Assembly (NCBI RefSeq): GCF_024448165.1
Contig: NZ_JAMOLN010000010.1
Coordinates: forward strand, 1 to 64,000
Reading direction: 5' to 3'
Origin: Streptomyces longispororuber
GTDB taxonomy: Bacteria > Actinomycetota > Actinomycetes > Streptomycetales > Streptomycetaceae
DNA: 64,000 nt
The position numbers and the translations under genes are program-made. Position 1 is the stretch's first letter; each line of letters begins with the position of its first letter. This document shows, piece by piece, positions 51,480-60,710 of the stretch. The notes under the pieces are model-generated. The model was not told where the DNA came from and made no database searches. It saw only the letters and a list, made by a program, of their open reading frames with translations.

Positions 51480-51640
51480 CTCAGCGTAGGCCCTGCCCGC
51501 TGGCAGGAGGCGTTCTGGGGCCTGATGAGCCGGACAGCAGGACGGTGTGCACGGGTCGAACCCCGTATCCCGGTCTGGAAGTTGGCGCTCGTACCGCTGT
51601 CTGACCTGCCGCGCAAGAACTGCTGGACTTGTCGGTCTGA
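51480..51640 (+). pseudogene. IS701-like transposase N-terminal remnant
   Basis: The plus frame at 51480-51640 reads ARWQEAFWGLMSRTAGRCAR, VEPR and LSDLPRKNCWT, matching the start of IS701-family transposases (RWQEAFxELMxRIAGRFARVEPR ... LLSDLPRKNCWTIAEHAG). The stretch between is altered and the catalytic domain is lost. The family is given from memory of that conserved N-terminus. Confidence 0.6.
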
Positions 51641-51755
51641 TCCGCATGGCGGAGTTCGGTCTCGACCAGGCCATGACGGTCGCACGCCAGCGGGACTTCT
51701 CCCTGGCCAACCCTTCGAGAGCCTCGGAATCCCGTAAGAGCGAAGTGACTCGACG

Positions 51756-51793
51756 CAGCGATCCCCGGACGAGTCGTCGTCCGGGGATCGCTG
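51756..51793. terminator. valS terminator, perfect 17-bp stem
   Basis: cagcgatccccggacga (51756-51772) and its exact complement (51777-51793) enclose a GTCG tetraloop. It lies 18 bp beyond the valS stop. Confidence 0.88.
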
Positions 51794-51810
51794 AACTGCC
51801 TACCCGACGG

Positions 51811-54450
51811 TTACGCGGGCGGCAGGGTGTCGATCTGGTTCTGCAGCCGGACGATGTCCGCCTCGGCCTTCGCCAGGCGGCCACGGATCTTGTCCACCAC
51901 GTTGTCCGGCGCCTTCGCCAAGAACGCCTCGTTGCCGAGCTTGCCCTCCGCCTGCGCCTTCTCCTTCTCCGCCGCGGCCAGATCCTTGGCCAGTCGCTTG
52001 CGCTCGGCCGCGACATCGATCGTGCCGGACAGGTCGAGCGCGACCGTGGCACCCGCGATCGGGAGCGTCGCGGTGGCGCTGAAGCTGTCGCCTTCCGGCT
52101 GCAGACGCAGCAGCTGACGGATGGCTGCCTCGTGCGCGGCGAGCGACGTGTCCGGCAGGTCCAGACGCGCAGGAACCTTCTGACCGGGCTGGAGACCCTG
52201 GTCGGCGCGGAAGCGGCGGACCTCGGTGATCACCTGCCGGAGGTTCTCGATCTCCGCCTCGGCCGCGGCGTCGCGGAAGGCGCTGTCCGCCGGCCAGTCG
52301 GCAAGGACAACTGTCTCGCGGCCGGTGAGCGTGGTCCACAGCGTCTCGGTCACGAACGGCACGACCGGGTGCAGCAGGCGCAGCGTCACGTCCAGGACTT
52401 CGCCCAGGACGCGGGCGGAAACCTTCGCCTGGTCGCCGCCGTCCATGAACGTCGTCTTGGACAGCTCGACGTACCAGTCGAAGACCTCGTCCCACGCGAA
52501 GTGGTACAGGGCGTCGGCGAGCTTCGCGAACTGGTAGTCGTCGTAGAGCGCGTCCGCCTCGGCCACGACCGTGTTGAGCCGGGACAGGATCCAGCGGTCG
52601 GTGGCCGACAGCCGCTCCGCCGGGGGCAGATCGCCTTCGATCGTGGCGCCGTTCATCATCGCGAACCGCGTGGCGTTCCAGATCTTGTTGGCGAAGTTGC
52701 GGGACGCCTGGACCCAGTCCTCGCCGATCGGCACGTCCGTGCCGGGGTTGGCGCCGCGGGCGAGGGTGAAGCGCAGTGCGTCGGAGCCGTACTTGTCCAT
52801 CCAGTCCAGCGGATTGACGGTGTTGCCGAAGGACTTCGACATCTTCTTGCCGTGCTCGTCGCGGACCATGCCGTGGAAGGCGATGGTGCGGAAGGGGACC
52901 TCGCCGTCCATCGCGTACAGGCCGAACATCATCATCCGGGCGACCCAGAAGAACATCAGGTCGTAGCCGGTGACCAGGACCGCGTTCGGATAGAACTTGG
53001 CCAGATCCTCGGTCCGGTCCGGCCAGCCCATGGTGGAGAACGGCCACAGCCCGGAGGAGAACCAGGTGTCCAGGACGTCGGTGTCCTGCTCCCAGCCCTC
53101 GCCGCTCGGCGGCTGCTCGTCGGGACCGACGCACACGGTCTCGCCGTTCGGGCCGTGCCAGACCGGGATGCGGTGGCCCCACCACAGCTGACGCGAGATG
53201 CACCAGTCGTTGAGGTTGTCGACCCAGTCGAAGTAGCGCTGCGACAGGTCGGCCGGGTGGATGTTCACCCGCCCGTCGCGAACCGCATCGCCCGCAGCCT
53301 TGGCGAGCGTCTCGACCTTCACCCACCACTGCAGCGAAAGACGCGGCTCCAGCGTCGTCTTGCACCGCGAGCAGTGCCCGACCGAGTGCACGTACGGCCG
53401 CTTCTCCGCGACGATCCGGCCCTCGGCCCGCATCGCGGCGACGATCGCGGACCGCGCCTCGAACCGGTCGAGCCCCTCGAACGGCCCGTGCACGGTGATG
53501 ATGCCGCGCTCGTCCAGGACCTCGATCGACTCCAGGCTGTGGCGCTGGCCGATGGCGAAGTCGTTCGGGTCATGCGCAGGGGTCACCTTGACGGCACCGG
53601 TGCCGAACGCCGGGTCGACGTGCGTGTCTGCGACGACAGGGATGGTACGCCCGGTCAGCGGCAGCGCGATCTGCTTGCCGATGAGGTGGGCGTACCGCTC
53701 GTCGTCCGGGTGCACGGCGACGGCAGTGTCACCCAGCATCGTCTCGGCGCGGGTGGTCGCGACGACGACCGTGTCCTCACCCTCGCCGTACGTCATGGAG
53801 ACGAGCTCGCCGTCGTCGTCCTGGTAGTCGACCTCGATGTCGGAGATGGCCGTCAGACAGCGCGGGCACCAGTTGATGATGCGCTCGGCCTGATAGATCA
53901 AGCCCTCGTCGAACATCCGCTTGAAGACTGTCTGGACAGCGCGGGACAGGCCCTCGTCCATGGTGAAGCGGTCGCGGGTCCAGGCAACACCGTCACCGAG
54001 GCGCCTCATCTGCCCGGCGATCTGGCCACCGGACTCGGCCTTCCACTGCCACACCCGCTCGACGAACGCCTCACGGCCCAGGTCGTGCCGGGACTTGCCC
54101 TCCTTGGCGAGCTCACGCTCGACGACGTTCTGGGTCGCGATGCCGGCATGGTCCATGCCGGGCTGCCACAGCGTCTCGTAGCCCTGCATGCGCTTACGGC
54201 GGGTCAGGGTATCGATCAGCGTGTGCTCGAAGGCGTGGCCCAGGTGGAGGGAGCCGGTGACGTTCGGCGGCGGGATGACGATCGTGTACGGCGGCTTGTC
54301 GCTCTTCGTGTCGGCGTCGAAGTAACCGCGCTCTACCCAGCGCTCGTACAGCGGCCCCTCTACCTTGGCCGGCGTGTACTGAGTCGGCAGTTCAGGGGTG
54401 CTGTTCGGCCCGCTCGTGGGGCGCTGAATGTTGTCGGTCACACCAGCCAT
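51811..54450 (-). CDS. valS: Valyl-tRNA synthetase
   Basis: Class I synthetase that charges tRNA-Val, 879 aa. The ATP-binding HIGH-type motif is in [19 protein letters not shown], and the KMSKS loop is [19 protein letters not shown]. The CP1 editing domain is represented by [20 protein letters not shown] and [12 protein letters not shown]. The C-terminal coiled-coil typical of ValRS is clear ([20 protein letters not shown] through [18 protein letters not shown]). The start [14 protein letters not shown] at 54450 is preceded by a hairpin-containing leader. It is monocistronic; in many actinobacteria valS is followed by folC, which is not the case here, so this may be a second copy or a rearranged locus. 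Confidence 0.95.
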   Translation of the reverse strand: MAGVTDNIQRPTSGPNSTPELPTQYTPAKVEGPLYERWVERGYFDADTKSDKPPYTIVIPPPNVTGSLHLGHAFEHTLIDTLTRRKRMQGYETLWQPGMDHAGIATQNVVERELAKEGKSRHDLGREAFVERVWQWKAESGGQIAGQMRRLGDGVAWTRDRFTMDEGLSRAVQTVFKRMFDEGLIYQAERIINWCPRCLTAISDIEVDYQDDDGELVSMTYGEGEDTVVVATTRAETMLGDTAVAVHPDDERYAHLIGKQIALPLTGRTIPVVADTHVDPAFGTGAVKVTPAHDPNDFAIGQRHSLESIEVLDERGIITVHGPFEGLDRFEARSAIVAAMRAEGRIVAEKRPYVHSVGHCSRCKTTLEPRLSLQWWVKVETLAKAAGDAVRDGRVNIHPADLSQRYFDWVDNLNDWCISRQLWWGHRIPVWHGPNGETVCVGPDEQPPSGEGWEQDTDVLDTWFSSGLWPFSTMGWPDRTEDLAKFYPNAVLVTGYDLMFFWVARMMMFGLYAMDGEVPFRTIAFHGMVRDEHGKKMSKSFGNTVNPLDWMDKYGSDALRFTLARGANPGTDVPIGEDWVQASRNFANKIWNATRFAMMNGATIEGDLPPAERLSATDRWILSRLNTVVAEADALYDDYQFAKLADALYHFAWDEVFDWYVELSKTTFMDGGDQAKVSARVLGEVLDVTLRLLHPVVPFVTETLWTTLTGRETVVLADWPADSAFRDAAAEAEIENLRQVITEVRRFRADQGLQPGQKVPARLDLPDTSLAAHEAAIRQLLRLQPEGDSFSATATLPIAGATVALDLSGTIDVAAERKRLAKDLAAAEKEKAQAEGKLGNEAFLAKAPDNVVDKIRGRLAKAEADIVRLQNQIDTLPPA

Positions 54451-54521
54451 TCTATGGCCCTGACATTCCTGGCTTCGCCTGACCGAAGCGGGCGGGCCGC
54501 CCCACGATCAGTTCAGAAAGG

Positions 54522-54572
54522 TGGCCGCACGAAGGAACTTCAAGTGTGACCAAGAACTTTCCCGTGCGGCCA
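54522..54572. promoter_or_regulatory. Hairpin in the valS leader
   Basis: tggccgcacg (54522-54531) pairs with cgtgcggcca (54563-54572) around a 31-base loop containing further partial pairing (gaactt/aagttc-like). It lies 72-122 bp upstream of the valS start. No T-box consensus (tggnaccgcg) is present in the transcribed sense. It could be an attenuator, or an IS end left behind. Confidence 0.4.
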
Positions 54573-54749
54573 TGGTTCAGCCTATCCCTCCATCCCGGAC
54601 AAGCGGCAATCCTCCCTGTTGGGCGCGGATTCCCGCTCCACGGAACCAAACGACGAGTTGATTCCCGGCGAGCCCTGGGCAGTTGCGGACGCGTCTGGCG
54701 TAGCCGGGCACGTCCGCGAGGTCCAAGCGGTCGAATAGGGCGGCACCCG

Positions 54750-55010
54750 CGGATCAGTCGCGGGAGCAGCGACATGGCCAACTGCTGGACGGAACGGGTG
54801 AAGCGGCGCGGATCGTCGGGTGGTGCCATGTGGCGGATGAGGGCGCCGCCGTAGACAGTGAGGCGCCGGTCGACGCCCGCGGTCTGCATCTCGGCGGCGA
54901 ACGCGTCCCGTTGCGCGGGCGGCATGATCGGGTCCTCCGAGCCGACCCCCGCCCACACGGGGCGGCGGATGCACGCCGCCGCGCCCGGTCGCCCGACGCC
55001 GATGCGGGGC
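54750..55010 (-). pseudogene. Dienelactone-hydrolase-like C-terminal remnant
   Basis: The minus strand reads WAGVGSEDPIMPPAQRDAFA, AEMQTAGVDRRLTVYGGAL then diverges (RHMAPPDDPRRFTRSVQQLA). The G-x-x-D-P-x-x-P-P segment with the catalytic Asp and the VYGGALH strand are typical of the DLH family C-terminus; the His that should follow is shifted (GGALIRH). The nucleophile region is absent upstream, so the gene is broken. Confidence 0.5.
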
Positions 55011-55128
55011 ACGGCTATCTTCCGCAGGACTGGCTAGAGTTGGGGACCGTCGCCGTAGTGACCAGGAGTCAGCAGGTGGGCGAGGGGGCGGCATCGTCCG
55101 TCGGCGAAGCAGCGTCTGGGGCACAGGC

Positions 55129-56376
55129 TCAGGGCCGGTAACGCACGATCACCGCTCGGCTGAAGTTCGCGTCACCGGACGCTCCGAGTTCGGCCTTCCC
55201 TACACCCCAAGCTTCATCGGTGCCCGGCACCGCGGCGATCTCGGACAGCCTGAACACCTGCTTGCGGTCGGCCTCGGAGACCTTCCCGGTCACCCCGGCC
55301 AGATACGCGGGCCGTGCGATCCGGGTCACCTTCCCGTCTTCGCCGCGCACCCGCCTGGCGTCGAGAATCCCCGCGGGCAGCTCACTCGACTTGCTCCACT
55401 CCTCCCCGTCCCAGTGCAGAGCGCAGGGCCGGTCTCCGGGTGGCGTGTACCGAGGGCCGGTGTACGGGCCGTACTCGATCCCCATAGCCCACACGTCGTC
55501 GGCTGCGCGCGCCATGAGGCTGTGCACGGGGGTCCGGCAGCCGGGATACCGCGCGTCGTCCTTGTCCACGTCCGGCATCCTCTCCTCGCGCCAGCGCAGC
55601 CCGTCCCATCGCGCGGCCGCCAGCCGGAGTGGGCGCGGTTTCGGGTGGCCCGGGTCAGGCTTGTCCGCCAGATCCGCCGCAGGGTTGGGGGTGTCCCCCA
55701 CCACCCACGGATCTCCTCCTGCCGTCTGGGCCGTGATGGCTTGGGGCTCCAGGGGCAGCCGGGTGGCGGTCCAACTGCGCCCGTCCCAGTGGCTGGCCGT
55801 CCGCTCCTTGTGCTCGCCCAGCACCCAGACGTCCGAGGGCCCGAGCACAGCGACGGCGTTCACTCTCCCCACCCGGGGTACCTCCACAACCCGCCAGCGG
55901 TCGCCGTCGAACCGAGCAGTGAGGGCAGTGGAGCGACTGCCAGGCCCGTGATCTGCCTGAGCGAACAACCAGACGCTGCCCCCGCCGGCGTGCAGAGTCG
56001 AGGACGCGCTGATCGTGCCGCCGTCCAGAGCGTCACGGAGATCTGCCAGGACGTCATACTCCTGCCAGCGCGACCCGTCGAACCGGAGCATCTGCAGAGC
56101 CGGGCGACCGGCCCGGGCATCCTGGCGTACTGCCAAGGCCCAAGCGTCGCGTGGGGACACGGCTGCGATGTCGAACGCTTCGTTGCCGAAGGCGGTCCTG
56201 TTCGATACGTACTCGTACGTCCACCTCGCCGGTTGGGCGGTCGATGCCGCCCCGGCGCGGGGTCCGCCGCCGGGGGCACTGGCGGCGGGGCGCCCGTCCC
56301 CACCTGTTCCACACCCGGCGAGCAGAGCCACGCCGACGAGCATCACCACGCTGCTGGAGAGACGGGACATCGGCAT
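55129..56376 (-). CDS. Lipoprotein with repeated W-x-x-beta-propeller-like motifs
   Basis: A 415-residue exported lipoprotein. The signal is SRLSSSVVMLVGVALLAGC with lipobox LLAGC (Cys near residue 21). The mature part has repeats around aromatic W/D motifs: PRDAWALAVRQDARAG, GSRWQEYDVLADLRDALDGG, SDVWVLGEHKERTASHWDG, AADDVWAMGIEYGPYTGPRY, DEAWGVGKAELGA, suggesting a beta-propeller. ATG 56376 (MPMSRL) or 56370 (MSRLSS) are both possible; the frame extends far upstream only because of a transposase remnant in the same frame. Function unknown; possibly a secreted sensor or binding protein. Confidence 0.8.
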   Translation of the reverse strand: MPMSRLSSSVVMLVGVALLAGCGTGGDGRPAASAPGGGPRAGAASTAQPARWTYEYVSNRTAFGNEAFDIAAVSPRDAWALAVRQDARAGRPALQMLRFDGSRWQEYDVLADLRDALDGGTISASSTLHAGGGSVWLFAQADHGPGSRSTALTARFDGDRWRVVEVPRVGRVNAVAVLGPSDVWVLGEHKERTASHWDGRSWTATRLPLEPQAITAQTAGGDPWVVGDTPNPAADLADKPDPGHPKPRPLRLAAARWDGLRWREERMPDVDKDDARYPGCRTPVHSLMARAADDVWAMGIEYGPYTGPRYTPPGDRPCALHWDGEEWSKSSELPAGILDARRVRGEDGKVTRIARPAYLAGVTGKVSEADRKQVFRLSEIAAVPGTDEAWGVGKAELGASGDANFSRAVIVRYRP

Positions 56377-56504
56377 GTGCGGGATTCTATGCCCGGCAAA
56401 GTCGACCCTGTCATGCTGGATTACGGCTGACACTGCGGTTTCGCACGGTTCGAGATCGCTGTCTGGAACCCCGAACGCCCCTGGTTCAGCGAGGGCGAAC
56501 CGGC

Positions 56505-56664
56505 GGCTCAGCTCGCGGCCCCGCGCCTCGATCAGGTCCTCCAGATCGTGGTGGGTCAGCGCGGCCGAGGCGGGGTCGGCCAACTCCTCGGTGAGGCGGC
56601 CGAAGGCCCTTGCGGCGGCGGCGAACCGATCGACGCCGGGCAAGGCGTCGTAGGGTTCCACCAC
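56505..56664 (-). pseudogene. Transposase N-terminal remnant (ISKra4-like)
   Basis: The minus frame from GTG 56664 reads VEPYDALPGVDRFAAAARAF, GRLTEELADPASAALTHHDL, EDLIEARGRELSRR, the usual start of ISKra4-type transposases (EDLIxARGRELxRxLLQ). After RELSRR the sequence becomes unrelated. It lies 35 bp downstream of the accessory ORF, in the order expected for this element. Confidence 0.6.
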
Positions 56665-56698
56665 GGCTCTTCTTTCTTGGGTGCTTCGGTCTGGCTGG

Positions 56699-57259
56699 TT
56701 AACGCCGAAGCCAGAGAGAAGAGCCTTCATCGTTCCGGGAGTTGACCGGTTCCACACCGTCGCCGGGGTGGGCCACCGTGAACCGTCCGGGCTCGTCCTC
56801 GGTCAGCCGGCCCCGCTCCGCCAGCCGTTTCAGCTTCCCCCGCGTCCCCTCGATCCTTCCGGTCACCGCGGGCAGCCCGATCCGCGGCACGATCTGCTGG
56901 GCCTGCATCGGCTTCGCGGCGTCGGTAAGGACCTCGATGATGTCCCGGTAGACATCCGGCAGCACCGCAGCCGACAGCCCCTGGCGCCAGTGCGGCACTG
57001 TGATCGCCCCGACCACCCGCACCCCGGGGTGCACCGGGTTCTCCGGCTCCGTGCCGCCGGCCACCGGTGCGGTCGCTCCGGACCCGTCCAGATCCATGAT
57101 CACCTCGGCCACCGTCTCCCGGGCGATCCGCAGCCGCGACCATGCCTCCCGCTCATCCTCCAGACGGGCCGTCAGCCGGGCGAGCTCCGCTTCGAGCGCC
57201 TCCACCCGGGCCCGGGCCACCGCCGCCCGCGCCTCCAACTCCCCGATCGGCGACCCCAT
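56699..57259 (-). CDS. IS-associated accessory protein with winged-helix-like C-terminus
   Basis: A 186-residue protein. The N-terminal half is a strong coiled coil (LEARAAVARARVEALEAELA, RLTARLEDEREAWSRLRIAR). The C-terminal half contains VYRDIIEVLTDAAKPMQAQQ, VPRIGLPAVTGRIEGTRGKL, KRLAERGRLTEDEPGRFTVA, which looks like a winged helix-turn-helix with a beta-hairpin wing. ATG 57259 has ggaggagg upstream. It precedes a transposase fragment in the order typical of ISKra4-like elements, where a small DNA-binding partner is encoded before the transposase. It may act as a transposition regulator; that is inference. It is intact even though the transposase is not. Confidence 0.65.
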   Translation of the reverse strand: MGSPIGELEARAAVARARVEALEAELARLTARLEDEREAWSRLRIARETVAEVIMDLDGSGATAPVAGGTEPENPVHPGVRVVGAITVPHWRQGLSAAVLPDVYRDIIEVLTDAAKPMQAQQIVPRIGLPAVTGRIEGTRGKLKRLAERGRLTEDEPGRFTVAHPGDGVEPVNSRNDEGSSLWLRR

Positions 57260-57307
57260 CAGCGTCGCCTCCTCCACCCACACGGCAGAGACCCGACCAC
57301 GCCGCCA
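57203..57307. repeat. Direct repeat copy A (about 105 bp)
   Basis: This segment, covering the 5' end and upstream part of the accessory ORF (core gcgcctccaactccccgatc), recurs in the same orientation at 58416-58519 with roughly nine of ten bases identical by eye. The two copies flank the lipoprotein gene 57329-58261. Confidence 0.8.
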
Positions 57308-57328
57308 CCCTTCATGCGCAGTCGTACG

Positions 57329-58261
57329 TCAGCCCACCCGCTCATAGGTAAGGACAGTCTTCGGGTGGTTGCCGATCGTGCGTAGGCGCAGCGGGCCGTC
57401 CGAGGACTTCACGTCGAAGCGGTACTTGAGCTCCTCCGGCGGGCAGTTGACGGTCCTGGTGCCCTGATCGAGCTTGAAGTTGTTCATGGACAGGTTGTAC
57501 TGGTCGGTGCCGGTGACAATGGCGCTGCCCTTGCATCGCGGGCCGGTGAGGGACTCGATGACCATGCGTGCCCAGTTACCCGGCTCGACCTGGTGGATGG
57601 TCAGCTGCTGGCTGCCGTCCGTGGCTCGCCACCGGCCCACGAACCAGGAGTGGATGGGCTTGTACTCCGTGGCCGCCTTGGCGAATCCGGAGCCTTTGCG
57701 CCAGGTCAGCGTGGTGGTACGCACCCAGCTGGGATCGACGAAGTCCACTCGGGTGCCACCGTCGCTGATGCGGGCCTTCGGCCAGACGGTGTACTTTTTG
57801 GCCGGGTCGGTGGTCCAGGAGGAGAGGTCCCCGGTGGCGACGGCCGCGATCACCTCGTGCGGTTCGTCCCCGTCCCTGCAGTACTGGCCGAAGCCGACCG
57901 CGAGCCACACGGTGTCCCGGTACGCCTTTGCCCTGATGCCGCCGCACGGGTTGGTGCCGGTCTCATAGACCGTCTTCCGGGCGGACCAGGCGTCGCCAGA
58001 GGCGTCGCGATGCTGTGCCTCCAGGCCGCGGCGAGTGAAGCGGAGGGACACCTGCCGGCCGTCGGACAGTTCGAGGACGGTGTGGTCGTCGTCGGCCTCG
58101 ACGACTCGTGAATCAGGCTTGTCCTCGGGTCCGCGGTGGGACTTCGTGTGCTTCGCGCTGCTGCCGGACTGTCCCTTGTCCGATTGCTCGGCGCAGCCGC
58201 CGACGGCTGCGCCGAGCATCAGTACCGCTACCGCCCACGCCGCTGCGCTCTTCGTTCTCAT
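57329..58261 (-). CDS. Lipoprotein of unknown function flanked by IS repeats
   Basis: A 310-residue lipoprotein: signal RTKSAAAWAVAVLMLGAAVGGC with lipobox AVGGC (Cys near residue 23), then a polar linker (DKGQSGSSAKHTKSHRGPED) and a beta-rich domain with DGRQVSLRFTRRGLEA, GIRAKAYRDTVWLAVGFGQY and a C-terminal strand block (GRWRATDGSQQLTIHQVEPG, YRFDVKSSDGPLRLRTIG). ATG 58261 has a weak ribosome site. The domain is not recognised. The gene lies between two copies of a 105-bp direct repeat, so it may have arrived with or been duplicated next to the IS material. Confidence 0.75.
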   Translation of the reverse strand: MRTKSAAAWAVAVLMLGAAVGGCAEQSDKGQSGSSAKHTKSHRGPEDKPDSRVVEADDDHTVLELSDGRQVSLRFTRRGLEAQHRDASGDAWSARKTVYETGTNPCGGIRAKAYRDTVWLAVGFGQYCRDGDEPHEVIAAVATGDLSSWTTDPAKKYTVWPKARISDGGTRVDFVDPSWVRTTTLTWRKGSGFAKAATEYKPIHSWFVGRWRATDGSQQLTIHQVEPGNWARMVIESLTGPRCKGSAIVTGTDQYNLSMNNFKLDQGTRTVNCPPEELKYRFDVKSSDGPLRLRTIGNHPKTVLTYERVG

Positions 58262-58415
58262 GCCGTGTCAGCCCCCCTGTACCCCGCGCCGCGATGCCCG
58301 GGCCGGTGAGTGGCACGAACTCGGCGATGATAGTCAGTGGGCGGCCCGCCCCGCTCGGCCCCCGACACGGTGCGGCCCCGGCGGTTCCGTCACTCGTCGA
58401 GGACGGCGGCGACCG

Positions 58416-58519
58416 CACCCGGCCCGGGCCGTCGCCTCCCGCGCCTCCAACTCCCCGATCAGCGACCCCATCAGCGTCGCCTCCTTCACCGACACGGCAG
58501 AGACCCGACCACGCCGCCA
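58416..58519. repeat. Direct repeat copy B (about 104 bp)
   Basis: Second copy of the segment at 57203-57307. It starts in the gap upstream of the lipoprotein and runs to 58519, where the C-terminal end of a broken regulator begins. Only the leading part of the accessory ORF is present here, so it is a truncated element end. Confidence 0.8.
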
Positions 58520-58559
58520 TCACCCACAACCACGATCTCCCAGCTCAAACCATCGGGGC

Positions 58560-58920
58560 CGTCCCCGGAAGAGAGCTGCACCCGTTGATCTTCGCAAGCT
58601 TTGCGGGTGGCCATGAGCTGGGGCATGCCCACCTGCACCTGGCCGACGGAGCGCCAGAGGACGTCGGCCGTGCCGAGCAGCGTGGCGGCCGATGCCGGTG
58701 CGGACACGGCCACCGCCGCGGCCAAGAGGTCGATGGCCATAGCGGCCCCGAGGAGGTCGTGCAGCCGGTGTTTGATGGTCAGGGCGTCGCGGGCGTACCG
58801 CCCGGCCGCAGTCGGATCGCCACTTGCCAGCGAAGCCGTGGCCAGGGAGTACAGGGAGTAGGCACGCATCCACAGCTCACCGTGCTGCTCGCATTCCGTG
58901 CACAGTGCCCACCATCCACC
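58560..58920 (-). pseudogene. Regulator C-terminal fragment (TPR region of LuxR/ATPase type)
   Basis: The minus strand encodes LCTECEQHGELWMRAYSLYS, LATASLASGDPTAAGRYARD, ALTIKHRLHDLLGAAMAIDL, AATLLGTADVLWRSVGQVQV, MATRKACE. This is the C-terminal TPR-like segment of large ATP-binding LuxR/BTAD-type regulators (the IKxxxHDLLGxAxxxDLLA and LLGAAxxLWRxxG signatures). The upstream ATPase domain and the HTH are absent, and the frame runs into repeat copy B downstream. Confidence 0.6.
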
Positions 58921-58996
58921 GGCCGCACCGCGTCCCTCGCTCACCCCAGCCCGGATTGCGCGCAAGGCCCCGCACGGGCGCCCTGCTCAGCCGCTG

Positions 58997-60517
58997 TCAT
59001 CCGGCGTCGTACGTATCCGGTGCCCAGCCTGACAGCAGCGCCTGGGCCTGGAAAGCGATCCACAGGTCGGTGAGATCACCGGTCTCGGCGATCGTACGGG
59101 CCGTGAGCTGTTCGACCCGCTGCATGCGGTACATCACCGTCTGCTTGTGCACGTTGAGCGCCGCGGCGGTGCGCTGCCAGGAACGGCGGTGGCGCAAGAA
59201 GGCGTGGAGGGATGCGGTGAGTTCCGTGCCGTGGTCCGCGTCATAAGCGAGCAGCGGGCCGAGCACCCGGTCCACCACGGCGCGCGCCTCTTCAGGCGTG
59301 CGCAACAGCTGGTAGGGAGCGCTCTCGTCGTAACGGGCGATCAGTCCTGGCGTGCGGTGGGCCACGGAGAGGGCCCACACGGCCTCGTGGCGAGCGATGG
59401 GGATCCGGTCCGAGGCGTCCACCAGGGCGCTGAAGCCGAGTGCGGAGTGAGCGCCCAGCTTCTGCCGCAGCGTCGGAAGCAGCAGCGGTGCGTCATGGAT
59501 CAGCGCGAACAGCAGCCCCCCGTCCTTGGACAAGAGGTGCGGGATACGCCTTCGGCCCAGGGCCAGATGAAGGTCGCGCTGACCGGGAGTGTCGTCGTGA
59601 CGTGCGGCCACGACGACGGATCGGGAGGGATCAAGCCCCGCAGACGTCAGCTCGCGAGCTGCGGCGTCCCGATCGAGGCGTGCGTCGAGGAGTTGAGCGA
59701 GGAGTTCCGCACCGACGCGACGCTCGTGCTCGCGGATCATTGCCTGATGAGCGGTCTCCACCGCGGCCGCGGTGGCCAGATGGTGCAGCAGCGAGGTGTC
59801 TTTGCCGGGGAGATTCACGGCGACGAGCACGGTGGGTTCCTCGGCGGGGACTTCGACGGCTATGGCCGTGGTCCTGCCGGGAAGGGAGAGGTGGAGCACG
59901 CCGGGGATGCGTCCGTCGTGGCTGCCCACTTCAGTCAGGAGTGCCTGGCGCAGGGCGGGGTCCGGTTCGGCGGCCGCCGGATCCACGGGGTGGGCGCTCG
60001 CGGTGTCCAGGAGCAGGAGTCGGCATCGCAGGTCGCGGGCGAGGCGGGCGGTCGGGGAATCGCCGTTCCGGCTGCCCAGCGCATCGCGCAGTGCACCGTA
60101 GATCCGCTCGACCTGGCCCACACGCGCCGACGACTCGCCGGCGTTGGCGTCGGCGACCGCTCGGGCGATCGCGGCGAAGCTCACCGCGTACGGGGTCGTC
60201 AGGACGGATAGCGCACGCTCGTCGGCGGCGCCCGCGAACTCCCTGTGCAGGGGCGGAGTCTGGGGGTCTTCGCCGATCAGGATGCCGCTGGCGCCGGCGT
60301 CGGCGCAGCTGTGCACGAGGGCAGCCTGGGCCGACCCCGCGCGGGGCAGAGTGCGCCCGTTGCGCATGAGCAGCTCGCCGCCGGCCACCCAGTTCCACGG
60401 GCTGTCGAGGTCGGAGGCATGCGCCCAGGTCACGGCACGACCGAGGCCCGTGGTCCCGGCGAAGAGCGCGAGCCGCAGGTGGGGCAGGTGAAGTACGTCG
60501 GCGACGGTGGCGGGCAC
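58997..60517 (-). CDS. PucR-family regulator
   Basis: A 506-residue PucR-type regulator. The N-terminal PucR sensor-like domain (MPATVADVLHLPHLRLALFA through LTTPYAVSFAAIARAVADAN) is followed by a GGDEF-like central region and the C-terminal HTH_30 (LTASLHAFLRHRRSWQRTAA, ALNVHKQTVMYRMQRVEQL), the HKQTV-YR helix being diagnostic. PucR proteins respond to purine or nitrogen-compound intermediates. It is divergent from a ureohydrolase and MHS transporter across 193 bp and is the obvious local activator. ATG 60517 is preceded by a weak purine tract (gagacctgtgccc). Confidence 0.88.
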   Translation of the reverse strand: MPATVADVLHLPHLRLALFAGTTGLGRAVTWAHASDLDSPWNWVAGGELLMRNGRTLPRAGSAQAALVHSCADAGASGILIGEDPQTPPLHREFAGAADERALSVLTTPYAVSFAAIARAVADANAGESSARVGQVERIYGALRDALGSRNGDSPTARLARDLRCRLLLLDTASAHPVDPAAAEPDPALRQALLTEVGSHDGRIPGVLHLSLPGRTTAIAVEVPAEEPTVLVAVNLPGKDTSLLHHLATAAAVETAHQAMIREHERRVGAELLAQLLDARLDRDAAARELTSAGLDPSRSVVVAARHDDTPGQRDLHLALGRRRIPHLLSKDGGLLFALIHDAPLLLPTLRQKLGAHSALGFSALVDASDRIPIARHEAVWALSVAHRTPGLIARYDESAPYQLLRTPEEARAVVDRVLGPLLAYDADHGTELTASLHAFLRHRRSWQRTAAALNVHKQTVMYRMQRVEQLTARTIAETGDLTDLWIAFQAQALLSGWAPDTYDAG

Positions 60518-60710
60518 AGGTCTCTCCAGACGGGATGTTCGTTGGCCCTGATGGTCTTATGCGATCGCTCAACTGGCAATCCGCGATTGTGTGTTTCGCC
60601 TGGTGGATCCGGTTGTGCCGACGGGCGCAGACTCGCTGGACCTCGGGGCCCGCGGTGGAGATATCGCGGGGCCCATCGCGCCGTTGCCCCCCGTCCAGAA
60701 GGAAGCACCC

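Noticed and set aside
51555..51590. gggtcgaacccc looks like a tRNA T-arm
   Set aside because: On either strand the loop or stem does not fit the T-loop geometry, and no acceptor, D-arm or anticodon arm can be built around it. The region instead encodes a transposase N-terminus.
51547..54549. 1000-residue plus-strand frame opposite valS
   Set aside because: It is the antisense frame of a full-length valyl-tRNA synthetase.
54451..54740. T-box riboswitch upstream of valS
   Set aside because: The diagnostic tggnaccgcg antiterminator sequence is absent in the transcribed sense. Only a simple hairpin can be supported.
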